Below, in pieces: positions 8,835 through 17,303 of a DNA stretch of 64,000 nucleotides; within the stretch, counting starts at the first letter, position 1, and every line of letters starts with the position of its first letter. The stretch is from the NCBI GenBank assembly GCA_018883185.1, contig VEQP01000010.1:1-64000 (forward strand). Direction: 5' to 3'. Source of the stretch: Nevskiaceae bacterium. Its GTDB lineage: Bacteria; Pseudomonadota; Gammaproteobacteria; Steroidobacterales; Steroidobacteraceae. Both the position numbers and the translations under genes were made by a program. The notes beneath the pieces were generated by a model. That model had not been told where the DNA came from and made no database searches. It was given only the letters and a program-made list of their open reading frames with translations.

Positions 8835-9646
8835 TCGGTGAACCCGCGGATCAGTGACCAATATCGCGTGGGCATCAGTCGTTCGAGAAACACCCCGATG
8901 CGGGCGTCGTGACCCACCAGAATGCGCGGCTTGCGGCGGCGAACGCCGGCGAGAATCTCGGCAGCGGCGCGCTCCGGGGGCATCCGTAGCAATTGCGCTG
9001 CACGGGCCTGTTGTCGTTCGACAACTTCGGCGGGCAACGAGGCAGCCATCCGCGCATTGCGCGCGATCGCGGTGGCGATGCCGCCCGGGCAGACCACGCT
9101 GACGCCCAGTTCGCGACCGGCGAGTTCGTGTCGCAGCGCATCGGAAAATCCGCGCACGGCAAACTTGCTGGCGCTGTAGGCGCTCTGGCCCGCTGGCGCG
9201 ACGATGCTGAAGAGACTTGCGATATTGGTCAGGTGAGCGCCCGGCCGCTGTAAGAGATGCGGCAGAAACGCCCGCGTCACGCGAACCACGCCGTGGAAGT
9301 TGATGTTGAAGAGCCAGTCGAAATCTTCGGCCGACACGTCCATGAAATGCCCGCCGAGTGCGACGCCTGCGTTGTTGAAGAGCAGGTCGACCCCACCGTG
9401 CGCAGCCAAGACGGCCGCTGGAAACGCCGCTACATCGCTGGCGGATGCCACATCCACGCGGTGTTGGCTGATCCGAAGACCGGTCTTGGGCAGCAGCGCT
9501 AAGGTCGCCGCTAGCGATTCGGTGCGAATGTCGGCCAGGGCGAGGTGCGCACCGGCCGCGGCCAACTGCATCGCGAGGGCCTGACCTATCCCGCTGCCAG
9601 CCCCGGTGATGACGGCGACTTTGTTCGTGAACTCGAGGGGTCTCAT
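8831..9646 (-). CDS. Short-chain dehydrogenase/reductase
   Basis: 271-residue classical SDR. The cofactor motif TGAGSGIG is at residues ~15-22, and DIR after beta-2 gives an acidic residue that favours NAD(H) over NADP(H). NNAG and the catalytic YSASK (YxxxK) are present. Its place between monooxygenase and hydrolase genes suggests it interconverts the alcohol and ketone that feed the Baeyer-Villiger step, or handles the released alcohol. Four-base overlaps with both neighbours indicate one operon. The exact substrate cannot be read from the sequence. Confidence 0.9.
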   Translation of the reverse strand: MRPLEFTNKVAVITGAGSGIGQALAMQLAAAGAHLALADIRTESLAATLALLPKTGLRISQHRVDVASASDVAAFPAAVLAAHGGVDLLFNNAGVALGGHFMDVSAEDFDWLFNINFHGVVRVTRAFLPHLLQRPGAHLTNIASLFSIVAPAGQSAYSASKFAVRGFSDALRHELAGRELGVSVVCPGGIATAIARNARMAASLPAEVVERQQARAAQLLRMPPERAAAEILAGVRRRKPRILVGHDARIGVFLERLMPTRYWSLIRGFTE

Positions 9647-11112
9647 GCCGACGCTCCAAAAAATTGCAGGGTGCCGTCGTTGATACGGCTGTAGCGCGTG
9701 ATGATGAGATCACGCAAATAGTTTTGGTGGATACGCCAGGGGAAGCGATCGCCTTGCTTGGGCAACTGCGCGAGCGCGCGCAGCACATAGCCTGAATTGA
9801 AATCGATGAAGGCTTGTTCGCCGACCGTGGGGTCGCGCGGCGCGACGGCATAGCCGTGCCCGTGACGGTCCATGTAGCGCAGCAGGCGACAGAGATAGGC
9901 CGCGATCAGATCGGCGCGCAGCGTCCAGGATGCATTGGTATAGCCAAAAGTGTGGATCATGTTGGGCACGCCGCTGAACATCGCGCCGCGATACACCATG
10001 GTGTCGCTGAGGTTGACTTCACGGCCATCGACCTGCAGCCGAACGCCGCCCATGGGCTGCACCTTAAGGCCCGTCGCGGTCACGATCACATCGGCCTGCA
10101 GCGTTTGGCCGGAGCGAAGACGTATTCCCTCGGGGACGAGCCGCTCTATGTGATCGGTTACTACCGAGACGCGGCCTGCGCTGATGGATTTGAACAGGTC
10201 CCCATCGGGCACGGCACATAAGCGCTGATCCCAAGGGTTGTAGTCCGGCGCGAAATGCGTTTTGACGTCGAAACCCGCGGGCAGTTCGGCTGCTGCGAGC
10301 TCAATGACCCGACGACGGAACGGCCTGGGCTGGCGACGGGCGAGATGGTAGAGCAACACGCTGCCGAGGATGCATTTCCAGCGTACTAGCCAGTACGCGA
10401 GCGATGACGGCATCCAAGGATCGAGAAACCGCGCGAGGGGATCCTTGGCAGGTTGGCTCGCAATGTACGAGGGGCTGCGTTGCAACATCACCACATGCTG
10501 CGCGCGTTCGGCCATCGCGGGCACGAGTGTGACCGCCGTGGCACCGCTGCCAATGACGACGACTTTGCGCCCTGCGTAGTCAAGATTCTCGGGCCAGAAT
10601 TGCGGGTGCACCATCTGTCCCCGGAAATTCTCCTCGCCCTCGAAGTGCGGTCGGTACCCTTCCGCGTAACTGTAGTAGCCCGCGCACAGGTGCAGGAAGC
10701 GGCAGCGCAGTTCATGGTCGGTGCCGGCCTCGCGGTCGTGAACTGCGACTGTCCAGCATTGATCGGCGCTCGACCACCGCGCTACCCGTACCTCGATGCC
10801 GTAGTGAATGAGCGGTGCTACCCCAGTTTGTTCGGCCGTTTCGCGTAGATAGCGCAGGATAGTGGGCCCATCGATGATGGATCGTTCACTTCGCCAAGGA
10901 CGGTCACGAAAACTCAGCGTGTACATGTCCGAGTCCGAGCGGATACCGGGGTAACGAAACAAGTCCCAGGTACCGCCGAGTTGGGCGCGCGACTCAAGCA
11001 CGGCGATGCGCTTGTGCGGCAAGGTTTTGCGCAACGTGGCTGCAGCGCCGATGCCAGAAATTCCGGCGCCGACAATCAGCACATCCAGACAATCCTTGGG
11101 CAGTTCGCGCAT
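9643..11112 (-). CDS. Flavin-containing monooxygenase, Baeyer-Villiger type
   Basis: 489-residue FAD/NADPH monooxygenase. The first Rossmann motif GAGISGIG is near the N-terminus and the NADPH motif GSGATA follows around residue 190. Between them is the Baeyer-Villiger fingerprint FxGxxxHxxxWP (FRGQMVHPQFWP), which separates this type from ordinary FMOs. The likely reaction is insertion of oxygen next to a ketone, giving an ester or lactone. The ATG at 11112 (MRELPKDC) was chosen because the FAD motif follows at the usual distance; an in-frame start at 11199 would intrude on the divergent promoter. It is first in a five-gene minus-strand operon. Confidence 0.9.
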   Translation of the reverse strand: MRELPKDCLDVLIVGAGISGIGAAATLRKTLPHKRIAVLESRAQLGGTWDLFRYPGIRSDSDMYTLSFRDRPWRSERSIIDGPTILRYLRETAEQTGVAPLIHYGIEVRVARWSSADQCWTVAVHDREAGTDHELRCRFLHLCAGYYSYAEGYRPHFEGEENFRGQMVHPQFWPENLDYAGRKVVVIGSGATAVTLVPAMAERAQHVVMLQRSPSYIASQPAKDPLARFLDPWMPSSLAYWLVRWKCILGSVLLYHLARRQPRPFRRRVIELAAAELPAGFDVKTHFAPDYNPWDQRLCAVPDGDLFKSISAGRVSVVTDHIERLVPEGIRLRSGQTLQADVIVTATGLKVQPMGGVRLQVDGREVNLSDTMVYRGAMFSGVPNMIHTFGYTNASWTLRADLIAAYLCRLLRYMDRHGHGYAVAPRDPTVGEQAFIDFNSGYVLRALAQLPKQGDRFPWRIHQNYLRDLIITRYSRINDGTLQFFGASA

Positions 11113-11193
11113 GCCAAATTCCACTGGGTCAACCACAGTTCGAGAGGGGTGAGGATACGTGAGCGGTGCTCGGCCTGTCTGCCCGGCCTGAAG

Positions 11194-11199
11194 TATCAT
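11194..11199 (+). promoter_or_regulatory. Candidate leaderless -10 box for the CitE-like gene
   Basis: TATCAT lies exactly 6 nt before the ATG at 11206, and no Shine-Dalgarno sequence is present. It is in the 93-base divergent gap (11113-11205) between the monooxygenase operon and the plus-strand catabolic operon; otherwise I see no clear operator there. Confidence 0.3.
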
Positions 11200-11205
11200 T
11201 CACGC

Positions 11206-12078
11206 ATGAGATCCATGCTGTTCGTTCCCGGCGATCGCCCGGACCGTTTTCCCAAGGCCGTGGCCTCGGGGGCCGACGCCGTCATACTCGATCTGGAGGA
11301 TGCGGTGACCTCGGATCGCCGTGGCTATGCGCGCGAGGCCATCGCCGAATACCTTCGGGCGCCGCGAGCTGCGGTACCACTGTGGGTGCGGATCAATCCG
11401 GTCGACTCAGCCGATGTACTGGCCGATCTTGCGGCCGTCGTGCCGGCGCGACCGGATGGGGTGATCCTGCCGAAGGCCCGCCATGGCGGTGATGTATTGC
11501 GACTCGATCACTGGCTTGAAATGCTTGAGTGCGAGCATGGCTTCGCTGCGGGCGCCATCCAAGCGATGCCGATGATCACCGAGACCGCCGGGGCCTTGCT
11601 GTCGCTGGGGAGCTTTACGCCTTCGCCCTCGAGGGTGTCGGCGATGACCTGGGGCGCGGAGGACCTGGCCACCGAGCTTGGGGCGCTTGGTAACCGCACT
11701 GCCGCCGGCGATTACGAACCCGCCTTCGAGCTGGCTCGATCGCTCTGTCTGATTACCGCAGCGGCGGCCGCCGTGCGCGCCATCGATACCGTCGATACCG
11801 AAATCCGCGATATTGCAGCGGTCGAACAGCGCGCGCGTCAATCGCGCCGTGCCGGGTATCTTGGCAAGCTCGCTATTCATCCGGCACAGATACCCGCCAT
11901 CCACGCGGCATTCACCCCCGCAGCGGCCGAACTCGACTGGGCGCAACGCGTGCTGGCCGCCGTGGCGGCGGCGCCTGCGGCAGGCGCTGTCAAAGTCGAT
12001 GGCAAGTTGATTGATCGACCGCATGTGTTGCAGGCGGAACGTCTGCTCGCTGCCGTCGGCCAGGCAGGACGACGGTGA
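11206..12078 (+). CDS. CitE-like HpcH/HpaI-family lyase
   Basis: 290-residue TIM-barrel protein of the HpcH/HpaI aldolase / citrate lyase beta family. It begins MRSMLFVPGDRPDRF and carries the ILDLEDAV metal/CoA-thioester motif, the WVRINP strand and a WGAEDLATELGA segment with the second metal ligand. Family members cleave or hydrolyse beta-hydroxyacyl-CoA compounds such as malyl- or citramalyl-CoA. No citrate lyase alpha or gamma subunits are nearby, so it is a stand-alone CitE-like enzyme of uncertain substrate. It is first in the operon with the lysine-type dehydrogenases and abuts the next ORF directly. Confidence 0.87.
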   Translation: MRSMLFVPGDRPDRFPKAVASGADAVILDLEDAVTSDRRGYAREAIAEYLRAPRAAVPLWVRINPVDSADVLADLAAVVPARPDGVILPKARHGGDVLRLDHWLEMLECEHGFAAGAIQAMPMITETAGALLSLGSFTPSPSRVSAMTWGAEDLATELGALGNRTAAGDYEPAFELARSLCLITAAAAAVRAIDTVDTEIRDIAAVEQRARQSRRAGYLGKLAIHPAQIPAIHAAFTPAAAELDWAQRVLAAVAAAPAAGAVKVDGKLIDRPHVLQAERLLAAVGQAGRR

Positions 12079-12231
12079 ATGAAACGCGTCGGGTTCAAGG
12101 GCAACAAAGCATCGCTGCCGAGCAAGCCCTGTGTGGCCTGTGGGCGGCCGATGAGTTGGCGTAAGGCTTGGGCGCGTAACTGGGATAGCGTCAAATATTG
12201 TTCGGATCGTTGTCGACGGAGTGCCCCATGA
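12079..12231 (+). CDS. DUF2256 small zinc-ribbon protein
   Basis: A 50-codon ORF that begins immediately after the CitE-like stop and overlaps the aldehyde dehydrogenase start as ATGA. The product (MKRVGFKGNK...) carries KPCVACGRP, then WRKAWARNWDSVKYCSDRC. The two CxxC/CxxxC pairs and the W-R-K-x-W-x(3)-W spacing match the DUF2256 family. It probably binds zinc. Family function is unknown. Codon use and tight overlaps on both sides argue that it is real despite its size. Confidence 0.85.
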   Translation: MKRVGFKGNKASLPSKPCVACGRPMSWRKAWARNWDSVKYCSDRCRRSAP

Positions 12232-13691
12232 GCTCGCAACCCGACCACAGTCTGCTAATCCGTTCGCCGATCGACGGCAGTGAGCTTGGCAGGGTGCCGA
12301 TCACCCCGCTGGCGTCGCTCCCTGGGGTCATCGAACGATCAGAGCGTGCGTTCGAGTCATGGCGCGAGGTACCCGCGCCTCGGCGCGGTGAACTCGTGCG
12401 TTTGTTCGGCGAAGAGTTGCGTGCAACCAAGGATAGCCTTGCCGCACTCGTCACTCAGGAGGCAGGCAAGGTTACGAGCGAAGGGCAGGGCGAAGTGCAG
12501 GAGATGATCGACATCTGCGACTTCGCCGTGGGGTTATCGCGCCAGCTATACGGACTCACCATCGTCTCCGAGCGCCCGGGTCATCGCATGATGGAAACGT
12601 GGCAGCCGCTCGGGCCGTGTCTCGTGATCTCAGCGTTCAACTTCCCGGTTGCCGTTTGGGCCTGGAACGCAGCGCTGGCGCTCGTCTGCGGTAACTCGGT
12701 GATCTGGAAGCCCTCCGAAAAGACCCCGCTCACGGCGCTCGCGACACAGCAAATTTTTGAACGAGCTGTAGCCCGATTTGGGGCGCAGGCACCTGAGGGT
12801 CTGATGCAGTGCGTCATCGGGGGCGCCGTCCATGGCGAGCGGCTCGTCGACTCGCCAAAGATTCCGCTCGTGTCTGCCACCGGCTCGACACGCATGGGCG
12901 GTGTGGTCGCGCCCCGGGTGGCTGCACGGTTTGGTCGCTGCATCCTCGAACTCGGTGGCAACAACGCGATGATCGTCGCGCCTAGCGCCGATCTCGACAT
13001 GGCGACCCGCGCGATCGTGTTCTCGGCGGTGGGCACGGCCGGTCAGCGATGCACGACTCTGCGTCGCCTGATCGTGCACCGTAGCATCCGCAATGCCTTG
13101 CTCGAGCGTCTGAAGAAAGCCTATGGGAGCTTGCGGATTGGTGATCCGCGGCAGAGCGGCACGTTGGTCGGTCCGCTCATCGATCAAACTGCGGGTGAGC
13201 GCATGCAGCATGCCTTGGCCGTGGCGCGTGCCGAGGGCGGCGTGGTGCATGGCGGGCAGTGGCGGCGCGCCGGTGTGCCGGAAGGCGGTTGCTATGTCGA
13301 GCCGGCGTTGGTCGAGATGCCCGCGCAAAGCGCCATCGTGCGCGAAGAGACCTTTGCGCCCATTCTCTATGTGCTCGAGTACGACACACTCGATGAGGCC
13401 ATTGCCCTGCAAAACGCGGTCAGCCAAGGACTGTCGTCCTGCATCTTCACGCTCGATCTGCGCGAAGCCGAGCGCTTCCTTGCCGCGAGTGGCTCCGACT
13501 GCGGCATCGCCAACGTCAACATCGGCCCTTCTGGCGCCGAGATCGGCGGTGCGTTTGGCGGGGAGAAAGCAACGGGGGGTGGCCGAGAGAGCGGCTCGGA
13601 CTCGTGGAAGGGTTACATGCGTCGACAGACCGCGACCGTCAATTACTCTGCCGCACTGCCGCTTGCGCAGGGCGTGAGTTTCGATCTCTAG
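12228..13691 (+). CDS. ALDH7-type aldehyde dehydrogenase (probable alpha-aminoadipic semialdehyde dehydrogenase)
   Basis: 487-residue NAD-dependent aldehyde dehydrogenase. The catalytic cysteine is in GTAGQRCTTLRRL and the general-base glutamate in ILELGGNNAM. The sequences around ISAFNFPVAVW, WKPSEKTPL, and the C-terminal IGGAFGGEKATGGGRESGSDSW... region are typical of the ALDH7/antiquitin group, which oxidises alpha-aminoadipate semialdehyde (or delta-1-piperideine-6-carboxylate) to 2-aminoadipate. Its partner downstream is a saccharopine/lysine dehydrogenase, as in bacterial lysine-degradation clusters. The start at 12228 follows from the 4-base overlap with the DUF2256 gene. Confidence 0.9.
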   Translation: MSSQPDHSLLIRSPIDGSELGRVPITPLASLPGVIERSERAFESWREVPAPRRGELVRLFGEELRATKDSLAALVTQEAGKVTSEGQGEVQEMIDICDFAVGLSRQLYGLTIVSERPGHRMMETWQPLGPCLVISAFNFPVAVWAWNAALALVCGNSVIWKPSEKTPLTALATQQIFERAVARFGAQAPEGLMQCVIGGAVHGERLVDSPKIPLVSATGSTRMGGVVAPRVAARFGRCILELGGNNAMIVAPSADLDMATRAIVFSAVGTAGQRCTTLRRLIVHRSIRNALLERLKKAYGSLRIGDPRQSGTLVGPLIDQTAGERMQHALAVARAEGGVVHGGQWRRAGVPEGGCYVEPALVEMPAQSAIVREETFAPILYVLEYDTLDEAIALQNAVSQGLSSCIFTLDLREAERFLAASGSDCGIANVNIGPSGAEIGGAFGGEKATGGGRESGSDSWKGYMRRQTATVNYSAALPLAQGVSFDL

Positions 13692-13711
13692 CGGCCAAAC
13701 GGGGGAGAGCC

Positions 13712-14779
13712 ATGAGTCTGCACAATATTGCCGTTCTGGGTCTCGGTAAGGTTGGTCATCTCGCGGCTGAGTTGCTGCAGGACGCGGGCTTTGCCGTCAC
13801 CCCGATTGACCTGCGCGCCACCGAACACTCGACGCTACCCGTGCGGGTCGTGGATGTCGCAGATTCCGCGGCCCTACGCCAAGCACTTGAGGACCAGGAT
13901 GCGGTGCTGTCCTGTCTGCCCTACGCGCTCAATAAATCGGTGTCGAGTGTCGCGCATGCACTCGGGTTGCATTACTTCGATTTGACCGAGGATGTACCGA
14001 CCACGCGGCATATCCGTGAGCTGGCCGTCGATTCGCGTGGCCTGATGGCACCCCAGTGTGGTCTCGCGCCGGGTTTCATCGGCATTGTGGGCGCGCATCT
14101 GGCTGGACAGTTCGATCGTGTCCGTTCTATTCGTCTGCGTGTCGGTGCCTTGCCGCAAAACCCCACCGGTCTGCTCGGTTATGCGTTCAACTGGTCTCCC
14201 GAGGGCGTGGTGAATGAGTACCTCAACGACTGCGAGGTGATCGAAGAGGGTGTCATCAAGGCGGTCTCGGCGATGGAGTGGATCGAGACGCTCTACATCG
14301 GCGGCGTGAAGCTCGAGGCATTCACCACCTCGGGCGGCCTCGGCACCATGTGCGAGACGTTTCTCGGGCGTGTCGAGAATCTCGACTACAAGACCATGCG
14401 CTATCCCGGGCACGTGCAACTGATGAACTTCTTTTTTCATGAACTGCTAATGCGCGAGCACCGTGATCTCGCCGGCCAGATCCTTGCCAACGCGAAGCCA
14501 CCCGTCGACGCCGATGTCGTCTACGTGCACGCGGCGGCCGAGGGCTGGCAGGCTGGGCGGCTGCAGCGCAAGGAGTTCGTCCGCGCCTACTACCCGAAGG
14601 TCATCGCCGGTCGATCCCGGACGGCTATCGCGTGGACGACGTCCGCCTCCGTCGTCGCTGTCATCGAGATGGTGCGAGCGGGGCAGCTCCCTGCCAGCGG
14701 CTTTCTGAAACAAGAAACCATTCCGCTCGCGCCGTGGCTTGCGACGCGTACGGGCTCTTTGTTCGACGCATCTCCATGA
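13712..14779 (+). CDS. Saccharopine dehydrogenase / lysine 6-dehydrogenase family protein
   Basis: 355-residue oxidoreductase. The N-terminal Rossmann fold starts at IAVLGLGKVGHLAAELL, the C-terminal catalytic domain contains CGLAPGFIGIVGAHL, and FTTSGGLGTMCETFLG is typical of the family. Length and its neighbour (ALDH7 type) favour a lysine 6-dehydrogenase or the dehydrogenase half of the saccharopine route, feeding aminoadipate semialdehyde to the upstream enzyme. Lysine itself as substrate is inferred. GGGGGAG precedes the ATG by 5 nt as a strong ribosome site. The 3' end overlaps the next gene as ATGA. Confidence 0.87.
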   Translation: MSLHNIAVLGLGKVGHLAAELLQDAGFAVTPIDLRATEHSTLPVRVVDVADSAALRQALEDQDAVLSCLPYALNKSVSSVAHALGLHYFDLTEDVPTTRHIRELAVDSRGLMAPQCGLAPGFIGIVGAHLAGQFDRVRSIRLRVGALPQNPTGLLGYAFNWSPEGVVNEYLNDCEVIEEGVIKAVSAMEWIETLYIGGVKLEAFTTSGGLGTMCETFLGRVENLDYKTMRYPGHVQLMNFFFHELLMREHRDLAGQILANAKPPVDADVVYVHAAAEGWQAGRLQRKEFVRAYYPKVIAGRSRTAIAWTTSASVVAVIEMVRAGQLPASGFLKQETIPLAPWLATRTGSLFDASP

Positions 14780-15807
14780 CTGATATGAATCGTCGTCGCC
14801 TGCTGCTGATCGGCATTCCGCTGCTCGCCCTGCTCGTCGGTGTCGCCTTCTGGGCGAGCGGCGGAGAGCGGATTGAGACCGAGAACGCCTATCTGAAATC
14901 CGATCTGGTGCCGATCTATCCGGAGGTGGACGCGCAGGTCAACGAAGTATTGGTCGAAGAAAACGCCGTCGTGCAGGCGGGGCAAGCGGTGGTGCGACTG
15001 GATGTCGCGTCATTGAAGATCGATCTCGAGCGCGCCGAGGCACGACTCGCCACCGTCGGGGAGGATTTGCTCGCGCTTGAGCGGCAGTATCGGCAACGAG
15101 GCGACGAGCTGGCGCTGGCCGACGAGCAGCTGCGGTTCGCCGAACGCGAACTCGCTCGCCAGCGTGAACTTGTCGGCGCCAAACTGAGTCCCGCGACTCG
15201 GCTGGAACTCGCCGAGCACGAGGTGCTGCAGGCGCGCGGGCGAGTCGACATCCTTCGTCAGGGCATCGAAGAAATGCGCATCCGCTTGGGCTCCGTGCTG
15301 CAGGGCAGGGTGTCTGATCACCCGTTGCTGAGGGCGGCGTCAGCCGAGCGCGATGCGGCAAGCTTGCATTTGGCGCGCGCCGAGATCGTTGCGCCCCTGT
15401 CGGGCCGGGTCGTCAAGCTGCCCGAGCGAGGGGCGATGGCGCGCCGCGGTGCACCGCTCTTTACCCTGGTTCGCGCCGATGACATTTGGGTCGAGGCGAA
15501 CTTCAAGGAAACGCAGCTCGATCTACTGCGGCCGGGGCAACCGGTGGTCATTCGGCTGGACAGCTACCCGGACGCCGAGTGGCGCGGGCACGTGCACACT
15601 ATCAGTCCGGCGAGCGGTGCGGAGTTTGCCGTCCTGCCGCCACAGAATGCCTCTGGCAACTGGGTGAAGGTCGTGCAGCGCGTGCCGGTTCGAATTGCCA
15701 TCGATGAGGGTCCATCTGATTTGCCGCTGCGGGCTGGCACGAGCGCCTCGGTCAGTGTCGATGTGCAGTCGGGCAATAGATTGTCGCGGCTGCTCGGATC
15801 GCGTTGA
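14776..15807 (+). CDS. HlyD/EmrA-type membrane-fusion protein
   Basis: 343-residue periplasmic adaptor with a single N-terminal helix (~10-28). A beta-barrel/lipoyl-type half-domain beginning around YPEVDAQVNEVLV is interrupted by a long alpha-helical coiled coil (~75-190) and rejoined at LSGRVVKLPERGAM. This is the architecture of EmrA-like adaptors that link an MFS pump to an outer-membrane channel. It lies directly upstream of a DHA2 MFS gene (TGATG junction) and overlaps the saccharopine dehydrogenase stop, so exporter and catabolic genes look co-transcribed. No TolC-type channel gene is in the window. Confidence 0.9.
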   Translation: MTDMNRRRLLLIGIPLLALLVGVAFWASGGERIETENAYLKSDLVPIYPEVDAQVNEVLVEENAVVQAGQAVVRLDVASLKIDLERAEARLATVGEDLLALERQYRQRGDELALADEQLRFAERELARQRELVGAKLSPATRLELAEHEVLQARGRVDILRQGIEEMRIRLGSVLQGRVSDHPLLRAASAERDAASLHLARAEIVAPLSGRVVKLPERGAMARRGAPLFTLVRADDIWVEANFKETQLDLLRPGQPVVIRLDSYPDAEWRGHVHTISPASGAEFAVLPPQNASGNWVKVVQRVPVRIAIDEGPSDLPLRAGTSASVSVDVQSGNRLSRLLGSR

Positions 15808-17300
15808 TGCAGCGGCTGCTGCTCACAGCGAGCACGATGCTCGCCGTGTTGCTGTACGCGATCGACACCACGGTGGCCAACGTCGCACTGCCGGTGTTGC
15901 AGGGCAGTTTGTCTGCCACGCGCGAACAAGCCTCGTGGGTACTGACCTCCTACCTCATTGCCAGTGCGGTGGCGTTGCCGGCTCTGGCGGCACTCGAGGC
16001 GAGGCTCGGTCTGCGACGGGCGTTCATGCTGGCGATCGGCGGGTTCGGTGTGGCGTCGATCGGCTGCGGACTCGCACCCAATATCGAAACGCTGGTGGCC
16101 GCGCGATTCGTGCAGGGACTTTGCGGCGCTGTGCTGATTCCGCTTGGGCAGACGGCACTGCAGAACGTCTACCCGCGCGAGTTGCTGGCCCGTGCGTTTG
16201 CCATTTTGGGTGTGGGGGTAATGGTGGGTCCTGTGGCAGGGCCATGGGTCGGGGGCTGGCTCACCGAAAATTTCGGCTGGCGCTCGGTGTTTTTCGTCAA
16301 CGTGCCTTTTTTGTTGATCGCGCTCGGCGGCATGTGGGCCACGCTGCGCGGCGAAGCCGCCGTCTCGCCGCGGCCTTTCGATCGCCTGGGGTTCGTGCTG
16401 CTTGCGTTATGCCTTGTCACCTTGCAGCTCGCCGTTGATCGCGGCGAGCAGCTCGATTGGTTCGACTCCGCCGAAATCGTCATCGAGGTGTTCGTCGCCA
16501 GCGTAGCCGGCTACATGTTCATCGCCCACGCATCGACCACCCACAATGCGCTGTTCTCGGGGCAGTTGTTGCGAAACCGGAATTTCATGATTGGCTTGCT
16601 GATGGCCGTTTGCGTGGGTTGGCCATTCATGGGGGCGATGGTCCTGCTGCCGCAATTTCTGCAGGAGGTGCAGGGCTACAACGTCATGGGCGCAGGGGTG
16701 TTGATGGCGCCGCGAGGTCTCGGGTTGATGGTGGCTATGGCGGTGCTCGGCCGTTATGCCGGCATGCTCGATCCGCGTCGGGTCTTGTCGGTGGGCGCGT
16801 TGCTCAGTGCCACAGGTTTGTTGTCATTTTCCTCGGCTCCGGCGGATGCCCCTGCGGCATGGCTCACCCTGTGGTTAGTAGTCCAGGGGGTCGGTCTTGG
16901 TCTCATCTTCGTGCCGATCAACACGGTATCGTTCGTTACTCTGGCACCGGCCCTGCGCACGGAGGGCGCTGCACTCATGACCCTCGCACGAAACATCGGC
17001 GGCAGCCTCGGAGTAGCCTTGATCGTTCGTGGTATCTCACAGGATGTCACGGCCAATGCGCAGCGTCTCGCCAGCATCGCGCAGGTGTCGGATTTGGAGC
17101 CACAGTCGAACGCGTTCGTGTGGTTGCTGGGCGAGATTCATCGTGAGGCTCTGGTAATCGCGTACTCCAACCAGTACGTGCTGCTTACCATCATGCCTTT
17201 GTTGCTGTTGCCGCTCGTGTGGCTGACGGTCTTGCCTCCAAGTGCTTCGCACGCGTCCGATCGACCCGCCGAGCAGACGCGCGATTTGCCGCCCCACTGA
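15807..17300 (+). CDS. EmrB/QacA-type (DHA2) MFS drug-efflux transporter
   Basis: 497-residue, probably 14-helix proton antiporter. The start region contains LLYAIDTTVANVALP, the motif of DHA2 pumps; WVLTSYLIASAV and the motif-C-like GVGVMVGPVAGPWVGGWL follow. With the upstream EmrA-type adaptor it should form a tripartite efflux system. The ATG at 15807 shares its A with the adaptor stop (TGATG); a TTG one codon earlier is possible. Natural substrate unknown; position after lysine-type catabolic genes might suggest export of an organic acid or toxic intermediate, but this is speculative. Confidence 0.92.
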   Translation: MQRLLLTASTMLAVLLYAIDTTVANVALPVLQGSLSATREQASWVLTSYLIASAVALPALAALEARLGLRRAFMLAIGGFGVASIGCGLAPNIETLVAARFVQGLCGAVLIPLGQTALQNVYPRELLARAFAILGVGVMVGPVAGPWVGGWLTENFGWRSVFFVNVPFLLIALGGMWATLRGEAAVSPRPFDRLGFVLLALCLVTLQLAVDRGEQLDWFDSAEIVIEVFVASVAGYMFIAHASTTHNALFSGQLLRNRNFMIGLLMAVCVGWPFMGAMVLLPQFLQEVQGYNVMGAGVLMAPRGLGLMVAMAVLGRYAGMLDPRRVLSVGALLSATGLLSFSSAPADAPAAWLTLWLVVQGVGLGLIFVPINTVSFVTLAPALRTEGAALMTLARNIGGSLGVALIVRGISQDVTANAQRLASIAQVSDLEPQSNAFVWLLGEIHREALVIAYSNQYVLLTIMPLLLLPLVWLTVLPPSASHASDRPAEQTRDLPPH

Positions 17301-17303
17301 CGC

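Noticed and set aside
15695-16438. 247-residue ORF in another frame of the adaptor/MFS genes
   Set aside because: Cys/Arg-rich composition typical of a frame-shifted reading; the EmrB frame has intact transporter motifs.
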